From positions 1-26,467 of the forward strand of contig CALARG010000026.1 of NCBI GenBank assembly GCA_937888635.1: a stretch of DNA of 26,467 nucleotides. The letters run 5' to 3'. Below the pieces are notes generated by a model. The model made no database searches and was not told the origin of the DNA. It was given only the letters and a program-made list of their open reading frames with translations. Origin of the DNA: an uncultured Alphaproteobacteria bacterium. Its GTDB lineage: Bacteria > Pseudomonadota > Alphaproteobacteria > Rs-D84. A program made the translations under genes and the position numbers. Positions 15,145 through 21,773 of this stretch are shown piece by piece (the stretch's first letter is position 1; each line of letters begins with the position of its first letter).

Positions 15145-15356
15145 ATATGATAGTCGGCGTGGGGAAAGAATAATCTTGATTTTTGTAGGTAATGGTAATA
15201 GAATGCTGTCTATGAACTTGTTTAAGTCTTTCTTTACAACAACTACTACAACCCCGTTGGGGGTGTAATTTGTGTTGCGGTAAAACGCGTATTTTCTTAA
15301 AATAAAAAAATCAAAAATTAAATAAACAAAATTAATAAAGCATAAGGATATATGTT
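15145..15356 (+). promoter_or_regulatory. thrS leader region (putative attenuator)
   Basis: This 212-base gap contains a possible -10 element TATGAT (15146-15151) without a good -35, then a short ORF with six Thr codons, and an A-rich stretch (about 15296-15340) before AAGGA and the thrS ATG. A small hairpin (ACCCC 15251-15255 with GGGGT 15260-15264) overlaps the end of the short ORF. An alternative pairing of 15233-15241 with 15273-15284, with a three-base bulge, would enclose that hairpin and includes the first Thr codons. No T-box sequence and no classical terminator with a long T tract are visible. Confidence 0.6.
15212..15268 (+). CDS. Threonine-rich leader peptide upstream of thrS
   Basis: This 18-codon ORF encodes MNLFKSFFTTTTTTPLGV. 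Six successive Thr codons (ACA ACA ACT ACT ACA ACC, 15236-15253) are followed by Pro and a stop 88 bases before the thrS ATG. An in-frame ATG at 15203 would add three residues (MLS). Upstream purines are weak (GGTAATGG), so the start is uncertain. A run of codons for the amino acid handled by the next gene is the classic mark of a ribosome-stalling leader, as in the E. coli thr, his and pheST leaders. The expected effect is that shortage of Thr-tRNA stalls the ribosome on the Thr run and raises thrS expression. The codon run is seen directly; the mechanism is inferred. Confidence 0.75.
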   Translation: MNLFKSFFTTTTTTPLGV

Positions 15357-17090
15357 ATGGCATATGATATTGAATTAATTCGTCATTCGTTGGCGCATGT
15401 TATGGCGGCGGCGGTTAAAAAATTGCACCCAGATGTTAAATTCGCAGGGGGGCCGGCAATTGAAAATGGATTCTATTATGATTTTGATACTGAATATCGT
15501 TTTTCCGAAGAAGACTTTGAAAAAATTGAAAAGGAAATGCGGGATTTAATCAAATCTAATGGACGCTTTGAACAGCGTAATGTTTCATTAGATGAGGCCA
15601 AGGAAATCTTTGCCGCACAACCATATAAAATGGAATGGCTGAATGAATATGATGCCGCAGGCGAAGATTTATCAATCTATACTTTCCGTGATTTCGTTGA
15701 TTTATGCCGTGGACCACATGTGGAAAGTTCCAAAGACCTGCCGCGTGATGCGTTCAAAATTCGCAGTGTGGCCGGTGCATACTGGAAAGGGGATGCGAAA
15801 AATAAAATGCTGCAACGCATTTATGTTGATGCATTCGCCAGCAAAGAAGAATTGGAAAATTTCTTGAAAATGCAGGAAGAGGCCGCCGCGCGCGACAACC
15901 GCAAATTGGGCAAGGATATGGATTTGTTCCATTTTGAACCTGAATATGCGCCGGGGGCGGTATTCTGGCATGACAAGGGATACAAAATGTATCGCAAATT
16001 AATTGAATATGTGCGTGCACGCCAGGAAATGGCCGGGTACCAGGAAATTTCAACGCCTGCGGTTATGGACAGATGTCTGTGGGAACGCAGTGGGCACTGG
16101 GCAAAATATGGGGAACATAATTATTCCGGTAAAACCCAAGATGGCAAGGTGTTCTGTATTAAACCTATGTCGTGTCCGGGTGGAATGCTGGTGTTTGGGC
16201 ATGGATTGCGTTCGTATAAAGATTTGCCACTGTATATGGCCGAATTTGGCAAGGTTCATCGCTATGAAGCGGCGGGCGGTTTGTCAGGCCTGATGCGTGT
16301 GCGTGAATTTACCCAGGACGATGCCCATATTTTCTGTACCGAAGAACAGTTAGAAGAAGAAGTTGTTAAAATCTTGCGATTTATCAAAGATATTTATGGC
16401 AAATTTGGATTTGATAAAATTACCATGAAATTGGCCACGCGCAAGGAATCTGAATTCCGTATTGGGTCTGACGAAATCTGGGACAAGGCCGAAGGTGCAT
16501 TAAAGCATGCGCTGGATGCAAATGGTATTGAATATGAAATCGCCGAAGGTGATGCGGCATTCTATGGGCCGAAAATTGATAACTATCTGCGTGATTCTAT
16601 GGGCCGTGTGTGGCAGTGCGGAACCGTGCAGTTGGATATGAATTTGCCAGAACGATTTGATTTGAGCTATGTTGGCGAAGATGGTGAAAAACATCGCCCG
16701 ATTATGTTGCATCGCGCAATGTTGGGTTCAATTGAACGATTCATGGGCGTATTGCTGGAATCAACGGGTGGGAATTTGCCACTGTGGCTGAGTCCAGAAC
16801 CAGTTGTTGTGACGCCAATTTCACAAAAACATGCAGAATATGCGATGGAAGTCGTCGGGGCCTTGCGTGCGGCGGGTGTTAATGCGCGTGCCGATTTGCG
16901 TGATGAAAAAGTTAACTATAAAATCCGCGAATTGTCATTGGCAAAAACCCCAATTATCGCAGTGGTGGGTGAAAAAGAAATGGCAGAAAAAAATGTCACT
17001 TTGCGCCGTCTGGGGGTAGAGCAACAGGAATCTATGCCATTGGCAGACTTTGTTGAAATGATGCAAAATGATGTGAAAATGCCGTTGTAA
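15357..17090 (+). CDS. thrS: Threonine--tRNA ligase without TGS domain
   Basis: ThrRS charges tRNA(Thr) and removes mischarged Ser-tRNA(Thr). The 577-residue protein starts only nine residues before the editing-site motif RHSLAHV (H10, H14), paired with CRGPHV (C117, H121), so the usual N-terminal TGS domain of about 60 residues is absent. The class II core is complete: KPMSCPG with the zinc Cys, motif 2 (MRVREFTQDDAHIF, with the zinc His), GPKIDNYLRDSMGR, WQCGTVQLDMNLP, motif 3 in LHRAMLGSIERF, and a C-terminal anticodon-binding domain from VVVTPISQKH. AAGGA lies about 8 bases upstream of the ATG. The leader ORF just upstream probably controls its expression. A small lipoprotein gene follows. 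Confidence 0.96.
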   Translation: MAYDIELIRHSLAHVMAAAVKKLHPDVKFAGGPAIENGFYYDFDTEYRFSEEDFEKIEKEMRDLIKSNGRFEQRNVSLDEAKEIFAAQPYKMEWLNEYDAAGEDLSIYTFRDFVDLCRGPHVESSKDLPRDAFKIRSVAGAYWKGDAKNKMLQRIYVDAFASKEELENFLKMQEEAAARDNRKLGKDMDLFHFEPEYAPGAVFWHDKGYKMYRKLIEYVRARQEMAGYQEISTPAVMDRCLWERSGHWAKYGEHNYSGKTQDGKVFCIKPMSCPGGMLVFGHGLRSYKDLPLYMAEFGKVHRYEAAGGLSGLMRVREFTQDDAHIFCTEEQLEEEVVKILRFIKDIYGKFGFDKITMKLATRKESEFRIGSDEIWDKAEGALKHALDANGIEYEIAEGDAAFYGPKIDNYLRDSMGRVWQCGTVQLDMNLPERFDLSYVGEDGEKHRPIMLHRAMLGSIERFMGVLLESTGGNLPLWLSPEPVVVTPISQKHAEYAMEVVGALRAAGVNARADLRDEKVNYKIRELSLAKTPIIAVVGEKEMAEKNVTLRRLGVEQQESMPLADFVEMMQNDVKMPL

Positions 17091-17126
17091 TCAGTTTGCT
17101 GAATAAATAAAACAAAGGGGGATTTT

Positions 17127-17270
17127 ATGAAAAAGTTTATGTTGATAATTGCGATTTGTTCTGTGCCATGTGTTATGGCAGGGTGCGCAAAAAAGTGCGA
17201 AGTAGAACCAATCGTTGAACAAAATCATAAACTGATTGTGCCACCGAACTTTGGAAATATGCCAAAGTAA
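17127..17270 (+). CDS. Small lipoprotein (47 residues)
   Basis: A very short gene with a textbook lipoprotein signal: MKKFMLIIAICSVPCVMAGC, with the lipidated Cys at position 20. The mature part is only about 28 residues (including KKCEVEPIVEQNHK) and ends in a Pro-containing LIVPPNFGNMPK. The 'VPP.F..P' ending is reminiscent of short envelope lipoproteins of Alphaproteobacteria (DUF3035-like tails), but this is a loose likeness. AAAGGGGG lies about 8 bases before the ATG, and a strong terminator follows at once. It lies 36 bases after thrS and could be read from the same transcript. Its function is unknown. Confidence 0.75.
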   Translation: MKKFMLIIAICSVPCVMAGCAKKCEVEPIVEQNHKLIVPPNFGNMPK

Positions 17271-17276
17271 AAAAAT

Positions 17277-17307
17277 ACGCCAAAGCATTTTGTCTTTGGC
17301 GTTTTTT
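17277..17307 (+). terminator. Intrinsic terminator after the small lipoprotein
   Basis: A 9-bp perfect stem (ACGCCAAAG 17277-17285, CTTTGGCGT 17294-17302) with an 8-base loop is followed by a T tract. Confidence 0.95.
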
Positions 17308-17317
17308 GTGATATAAT
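17290..17317 (+). promoter_or_regulatory. Promoter for the SPOR-domain gene
   Basis: TTGTCT (17290-17295) and TATAAT (17312-17317) are separated by 16 bases, and TGA before TATAAT makes an extended -10. The -35 lies inside the preceding terminator hairpin. Transcription would start near 17324. Confidence 0.65.
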
Positions 17318-17346
17318 GCGTGTAATGAATATAGGGGGATTTTATC

Positions 17347-18174
17347 ATGAATGATGATAACAATTTAGATTTGTTAGATTTAGACGATAACGCAACAATG
17401 GATACACTGCCAGATGCGGTGCCGTTTGGTGCGCCACGACCGAAAAAACCATGGCTGTTGTTGACGGTCGGGTTGGCGGTTATTGTGTTGGCAACTTATA
17501 TCATTATTCGTGCAATTGGCGATGAAGATACCAGTTCAATGGAAGTGGACCTGGATGTGCCAGTAATGGTTGATAATGGGGCAGGTCAGGCGGTGCCAGT
17601 GGATATGAATGTTATGCCACCGGTACAACCTGTGCAGGTTGCACCACAGCCAAAACCACAGCCAGCGCCACAACCAGCACCACAACCAAAACCGGCGCCA
17701 AAACCTGTGCAGCAACCACAGCCAGCACCTGTGGCCCAGGCGCAGCCTGTGCAGCCAACGGCGGGTGTGCCTGTGCGTGTCATAGAAGAACGCAAGGAAG
17801 TTAAGTTTAATCCAGATGCGGCGGCAAAACCGGCCGTAAAACCACGCGCAGTAAAGCCAGCAGCAAAACCTGCGGCCAAACCTGCGGCAAAGCCAAAGGC
17901 GCAACCAAAACCACAGCCACAGGTGGCGGCAGGGTCTTGGTATGTGCAGTTCGGTTCATACAGTTCGCGCGCAATGGCAGAAAATGCCCAGCGCCAAATG
18001 CAAAAGGCACATCAGGGATTGTTTGCGGGTAAACAATTTGTTATTCTGGCCGCACAGTTGAAAGATGGAAAAACAACATACAGACTGCGTGTTGCATTCA
18101 AGACAGCCGCCGAGGCAAATGGTTTCTGTCGCAATGCAAAATCAGATGGTCTGGATTGCTATGTCGCGAAATAA
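17347..18174 (+). CDS. SPOR-domain inner-membrane protein
   Basis: SPOR domains bind denuded glycan strands of septal peptidoglycan and bring proteins to the division site. The 275-residue protein has an acidic cytoplasmic N-terminus, one membrane span (about 35-55, PWLLLTVGLAVIVLATYIII), a long Pro/Ala/Lys/Gln-rich periplasmic linker (QPKPQPAPQPAPQPKPAPKP and further Lys/Ala/Pro repeats) and a C-terminal SPOR domain (about 196-275; SWYVQFGSYSSRAMAENAQ, then YRLRVAFKTAAEANGFC and CYVAK). This is the FtsN/DedD-like layout; the FtsN-specific N-terminal signals cannot be judged by eye. AGGGGGA precedes the start. tatA follows 19 bases later. Confidence 0.9.
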   Translation: MNDDNNLDLLDLDDNATMDTLPDAVPFGAPRPKKPWLLLTVGLAVIVLATYIIIRAIGDEDTSSMEVDLDVPVMVDNGAGQAVPVDMNVMPPVQPVQVAPQPKPQPAPQPAPQPKPAPKPVQQPQPAPVAQAQPVQPTAGVPVRVIEERKEVKFNPDAAAKPAVKPRAVKPAAKPAAKPAAKPKAQPKPQPQVAAGSWYVQFGSYSSRAMAENAQRQMQKAHQGLFAGKQFVILAAQLKDGKTTYRLRVAFKTAAEANGFCRNAKSDGLDCYVAK

Positions 18175-18193
18175 TTAAAGTAAAGGATAGAAG

Positions 18194-18400
18194 ATGTTTG
18201 GACGCTTAGGTTGGACAGAAATACTGGTTATTGTAATCTTGGTTATGATTCTGTTTGGACATAACAAGATTCCAGGTATGATGCGTAATTTGGCAGATGG
18301 TTTAAATATCTTTAAAAAAGAATTGAAAAAAACTGCGCCAAAGCAGGCAGAAAAAACAAATAAAAAAGTGGTGAAAAAAACACCGGCAAAAAGAAAATAA
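18194..18400 (+). CDS. tatA: Sec-independent translocase protein TatA
   Basis: TatA forms the pore-like assembly that exports folded proteins. The 68-residue protein has a short N-terminal membrane helix (about 5-21, LGWTEILVIVILVMILF), the FG hinge (FGHNKIPGM), an amphipathic helix (MMRNLADGLNIFKKELKK) and a very basic tail (KKVVKKTPAKRK). All are standard for TatA, including the length. The usual basic 'KLP' after the hinge appears as NKIP. An AAAGGATAGAAG site precedes the start. No tatB or tatC is nearby, unlike the common tatABC operon. It shares a transcript with the SPOR gene, and a terminator follows. Confidence 0.9.
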   Translation: MFGRLGWTEILVIVILVMILFGHNKIPGMMRNLADGLNIFKKELKKTAPKQAEKTNKKVVKKTPAKRK

Positions 18401-18403
18401 ATG

Positions 18404-18428
18404 TTCCCCGGTGACGGGGAATTTTTTT
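18404..18428 (+). terminator. Intrinsic terminator after tatA
   Basis: A 7-bp stem (TTCCCCG 18404-18410, CGGGGAA 18415-18421) with a GTGA loop is followed by seven T. Confidence 0.95.
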
Positions 18429-18457
18429 GCGGCGTGTTTTTAAAAACAGTGACTTTG

Positions 18458-18466
18458 TGATATAAT
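18458..18466 (+). promoter_or_regulatory. Extended -10 promoter of the MFS gene
   Basis: TGATATAAT is a perfect extended -10; the -35 region (about 18437-18443) is poor. It ends 9 bases before the ATG at 18476, so the transcript would have almost no 5' leader. Confidence 0.6.
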
Positions 18467-18475
18467 ATATGGACT

Positions 18476-19660
18476 ATGGCGGGGGATAAATATATTTCTT
18501 TTGGACGACGGGTCAGCGGGTTTTCTTTTGCAAACCTGGGGTTGTTTACAGGTTTTGCAGATGGTATTTATAATGCGGTTTATTCGTTGGTGATTTTAGA
18601 AATATTCAAGTCGTCTGCAATTGTTGGTGTCTATGTCGCGATTTATTCTGTGTTCTGTTTCTTGGTCGGGTTGTTTGCGAACGAAATTTTTAGACAGTTT
18701 TCCAAGGCGCGGGTGTTTTATTTCGCACTGATTATGTTAACGGCGTGTTATGCAATGATGGGGTTTTCTATATTGCCGCGGACATTTATTATATTGGACT
18801 ATGCAACAGGTGTTGCGATTACTTTGTCGTCAATGTTAATACCACTGTTTATGTCAGATTTTTCAAAAAATATTGGTATGGCGCGTTTAAATTCGCGATA
18901 TCATTTATGGATGAATGTGGGGGCTTTGTTCGCGCCAATGGTTGCGGTTGTGATTGCGAATCATTTTGGAAATAGGGCGGCGTTCTTTGGGTCGGCGGTG
19001 ATTTATTTTGCAGCATGGATGCTGTTTAAATTATTCCGGGTTGTTCAAGAAGATAAGCAAATAAAGCCTGTAAATCCCCGCAAAACATTTCGGGGGTTGT
19101 GGAAAAATACGGTGGCTTTTTTTAAGTTGCCGGGAATGTTGCGTGCGTATCTGGTGAATTTTGGGTATTATTCGTTGCGTGCAATGCGCGTGCTGTATGT
19201 GCCGATTTTGGTCATAGAAAATGGTTTTAGCAAGGATGTGTTGGGATGGGTTCTGACACTGGGGATTGTTCCATATTTGGTGTTAAGTGAATTTATGGGG
19301 CGGGCAGTTCGCCGTACGGGCAAGACGCTGTGGCTGGTGCTGGGGTTTGGGTCGTTTGCGGTTTTGTCTGCGTTTGCGACGGTCGCAACCGGGGTGCCTT
19401 TGTTGGCAATATTTGTTGCGTGGCAGATATCGGGTGCGCTGATGGAATCTGTGCATGATTTGTTGTTCTTTGATAATACAAAACAGTCGCAACAGACGCG
19501 TTTCTATGGTGTGTTCCGGACCAGTGCAAATTTGCCAAATGTGTTGGCACCAATTTTAGGGGCAGGGATGATTGCCCTGTACGGCACAACAGCGGCGGTT
19601 TGGGCGGTGACGGCAACAATTGGTGCGTTAAGTATTGGTGTGCTGATCAGCAGAAAGTGA
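18476..19660 (+). CDS. Major facilitator superfamily transporter
   Basis: This 394-residue protein has about twelve hydrophobic spans split by a basic central loop (about 185-210, FRVVQEDKQIKPVNPRKTFR), the normal MFS layout. A likely entry stretch is FADGIYNAVYSLVILEIFKS, and loops after spans 2 and 8 carry basic residues (FRQFSKAR, RAVRRTGK). The substrate cannot be assigned; the sequence resembles generic drug/sugar efflux members. No Shine-Dalgarno sequence precedes the ATG, and the -10 element lies only 9 bases upstream, so this looks like a leaderless mRNA. No alternative start further in would keep the first span. It stands alone, followed by the recA promoter. Confidence 0.88.
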   Translation: MAGDKYISFGRRVSGFSFANLGLFTGFADGIYNAVYSLVILEIFKSSAIVGVYVAIYSVFCFLVGLFANEIFRQFSKARVFYFALIMLTACYAMMGFSILPRTFIILDYATGVAITLSSMLIPLFMSDFSKNIGMARLNSRYHLWMNVGALFAPMVAVVIANHFGNRAAFFGSAVIYFAAWMLFKLFRVVQEDKQIKPVNPRKTFRGLWKNTVAFFKLPGMLRAYLVNFGYYSLRAMRVLYVPILVIENGFSKDVLGWVLTLGIVPYLVLSEFMGRAVRRTGKTLWLVLGFGSFAVLSAFATVATGVPLLAIFVAWQISGALMESVHDLLFFDNTKQSQQTRFYGVFRTSANLPNVLAPILGAGMIALYGTTAAVWAVTATIGALSIGVLISRK

Positions 19661-19663
19661 TAC

Positions 19664-19692
19664 TTGCATTTTTAGGTTTTTCTTTGTATGAT
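19664..19692 (+). promoter_or_regulatory. recA promoter
   Basis: TTGCAT (19664-19669), a 17-base spacer and TATGAT (19687-19692). No GTTC-N7-GTTC (the alphaproteobacterial LexA site) is present between 19661 and 19718. Confidence 0.7.
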
Positions 19693-19718
19693 TTTTCCGA
19701 TAATTAAAGGGGAAAAGT

Positions 19719-20804
19719 ATGGCAAAAAAAGAAGTTAGCAAAGATAATGCAGGGGTGGCAAAAAATCCTGCGTTGGAATCTGCATTGGCACAAATTCAAA
19801 AACAATTTGGTAAAGAAGCCATTATGAAAATGGGTGATGGTTCGCAACAAAATATTGAGGCGATTTCATCAGGTTCGTTGGGGCTGGATATTGCGTTGGG
19901 AATTGGTGGTTATCCAAAGGGGCGCATTGTTGAAATCTATGGGCCAGAAAGTTCGGGTAAGACAACACTGGCGTTGCATGCAGTGGCAGAATCGCAGAAA
20001 AAAGGTGGTACATGCGCGTATATTGATGCGGAAAATGCGTTGGACCCCAGTTATGCAAAAAAGTTGGGTGTAGATGTTTCTAATTTGATTATTTCCCAGC
20101 CAGATTCTGGTGAACAGGCATTGGAAATCGCAGATACACTGATTAAGTCAGGGGCGGTTGATGTTGTGGTTATTGATTCGGTGGCCGCATTGGTGCCCAA
20201 GGCAGAATTAGAAGGTAATATCGGCGATTCGTTTGTTGGTACAACCGCCAGATTAATGAGTCAGAGTTTGAAAAAACTGGCCGGGTCTGTTTCGCGCAGT
20301 AATACTTTGCTGATATTTATTAATCAGATTCGTATGAAAATTGGTGTTATGTTTGGTAATCCAGAAACAACATCAGGTGGTAATGCGTTAAAGTTCTATG
20401 CGTCTGTACGCCTGGATATCCGCCGTACAGGGCAGATTAAGGACAAAGAAAATATTATCGGTAATGAAACACGCGTCAAGGTTGTTAAGAACAAGGTGGC
20501 GCCACCATTCCGTACGGTTGATTTTAAGATTATGTATGGCGAAGGTATTTCAAGAATCAGTGAAATTCTGGATATGGGTGTTAAGTATGATCTGATTGAA
20601 AAGGCCGGCAGTTTCTATTCTTATAATAGCGAGCGTATGGGCCAAGGTGAGGCCAATGCGCGCCAATGGCTGAAAGATCACCCAGAGGCACAGCAGGCGT
20701 TGTTAGATAAAATTATGGCGCGTGCATCTGGTATTGCCGAAGAAATGACAACTGGGCCAATTGATGATGAAGACGATGATTTGATGGGTGCAGTTGAAGA
20801 ATAA
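19719..20804 (+). CDS. recA: Recombinase RecA
   Basis: RecA forms filaments on single-stranded DNA, carries out strand exchange and stimulates LexA self-cleavage. The 361-residue protein has the whole signature: GPESSGKTTLALHA (Walker A, 75-82 and on), YIDAENALDPSYAKKLGV, VVVIDSVAALVPKAELEG (Walker B), loop L1/L2 residues in LMSQSLKKLAGSVSRSNTLL and INQIRMKIGVMFGNPETTSG, and an acidic tail (DDEDDDLMGAVEE). Length and order are normal. An AAAGGGGAAAAGT site precedes the ATG. It is a single-gene transcript between its promoter and a hairpin. Confidence 0.98.
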   Translation: MAKKEVSKDNAGVAKNPALESALAQIQKQFGKEAIMKMGDGSQQNIEAISSGSLGLDIALGIGGYPKGRIVEIYGPESSGKTTLALHAVAESQKKGGTCAYIDAENALDPSYAKKLGVDVSNLIISQPDSGEQALEIADTLIKSGAVDVVVIDSVAALVPKAELEGNIGDSFVGTTARLMSQSLKKLAGSVSRSNTLLIFINQIRMKIGVMFGNPETTSGGNALKFYASVRLDIRRTGQIKDKENIIGNETRVKVVKNKVAPPFRTVDFKIMYGEGISRISEILDMGVKYDLIEKAGSFYSYNSERMGQGEANARQWLKDHPEAQQALLDKIMARASGIAEEMTTGPIDDEDDDLMGAVEE

Positions 20805-20808
20805 TAAT

Positions 20809-20838
20809 ATTTCCCCGGTGTTGTTGCCGGGGAAATTT
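20809..20838 (+). terminator. Hairpin after recA
   Basis: A 10-bp perfect stem (ATTTCCCCGG 20809-20818, CCGGGGAAAT 20827-20836) with an 8-base loop is present, but only a short TT(A)T tail follows. It is probably a terminator, possibly leaky into the next gene. Confidence 0.75.
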
Positions 20839-20858
20839 ATAACAAAAAAGGGACAGCG

Positions 20859-21755
20859 ATGAATATTGACAGGGCGTGGGCATTAACAAAAATATTTTTT
20901 CAATCACATGTATTCAATTGGCCGTGGCGGACGCGTGAACATCGGCGTGATGTCAGAACAAATGTTTTATCGCGTGTTGCACCAGAATATTTCAAGCGTT
21001 ATTTGCCGGCGGTAAAAAATGTTGCAGATGGTCCGGTTATTAAAGATGATAAAAATGAAAAGATTTTTACCATCTGGCAACAGGGCGAAGAAAATGCACC
21101 AGAATTGGTAAAGTCATGCTTTCGCAGTATTAGAAAACACTGCAAGCAAGAGTTGATTGTTCTGGATGACAGTAATATTTTTGACTATATAAAATTGCCA
21201 GATGTTATTGTTGAAAAATATCGGGCAGGTAAAATTAGACGCGCCCATTTTGCAGATATTTGCCGTGTAGAATTGCTGTATCAATATGGTGGTTTTTGGT
21301 TGGATTCAACGGACTTTGTTGTTGATAAAATTCCAAAATGGATTGTAGATACAGATTTCTTTATGTATCTGGTCGGTGACAAGGTTGGCCAGAAATATAT
21401 GTTCTGTCAGAATTGCTTTATTCGTGGGCGACGCGGTTCATATCTGTTGGGGGCGTGGCGTGCGATGATTTTGGAATACTGGATGCATGAAAATAAAAGT
21501 TTTGATTACTTTATGCATCAGATGTTGTTTCAAACATTGGTACAAAATGATGAGCGTGCAAAGAAGCATTTCGCACAAATGCCACATGTTGATCAATATC
21601 CAACACATACTTTGTGGCATAACTATAAATTCCAACCGTTTGACCAGAAAAAGTTTGATGAATTGACAGCGGATGCTTTCTTTCAAAAGACGGCGTATGC
21701 AGATGCGCCACGCCCTGGGACTTTTTCCCAGGCAATTTGCGACATGAATAAATAG
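20859..21755 (+). CDS. Capsular polysaccharide synthesis-type glycosyltransferase
   Basis: This 298-residue soluble or membrane-associated protein has features of the Caps_synth/GT32-like sugar transferases: KIFTIWQQGEENAPELVKSC (the family's 'IW.QG...aP.lv..c'), a conserved REHFADICR-like stretch here read as RRAHFADICRVELLYQYGGF, and a WLDSTD motif (D149, D152) that serves as the metal/nucleotide-sugar DxD. Such enzymes add sugars to capsule, lipopolysaccharide or exopolysaccharide; donor and acceptor cannot be assigned. An AAAAGGGACAGCG ribosome-binding stretch precedes the ATG. The next gene, also a glycosyltransferase, begins 18 bases later, so the two probably act on the same glycan. 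Confidence 0.87.
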   Translation: MNIDRAWALTKIFFQSHVFNWPWRTREHRRDVRTNVLSRVAPEYFKRYLPAVKNVADGPVIKDDKNEKIFTIWQQGEENAPELVKSCFRSIRKHCKQELIVLDDSNIFDYIKLPDVIVEKYRAGKIRRAHFADICRVELLYQYGGFWLDSTDFVVDKIPKWIVDTDFFMYLVGDKVGQKYMFCQNCFIRGRRGSYLLGAWRAMILEYWMHENKSFDYFMHQMLFQTLVQNDERAKKHFAQMPHVDQYPTHTLWHNYKFQPFDQKKFDELTADAFFQKTAYADAPRPGTFSQAICDMNK

Positions 21756-21773
21756 TATCTATGGGGGATTTAT

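Noticed and set aside
15145..15356. T-box riboswitch upstream of thrS
   Set aside because: The conserved T-box sequence and the Stem I/antiterminator layout are not visible; the Thr-codon ORF is the better explanation.
15145..15356. Lost TGS domain of ThrS encoded in another frame upstream
   Set aside because: The region is short, AT-rich and filled with stops in all frames apart from the leader ORF; nothing resembles a TGS domain.
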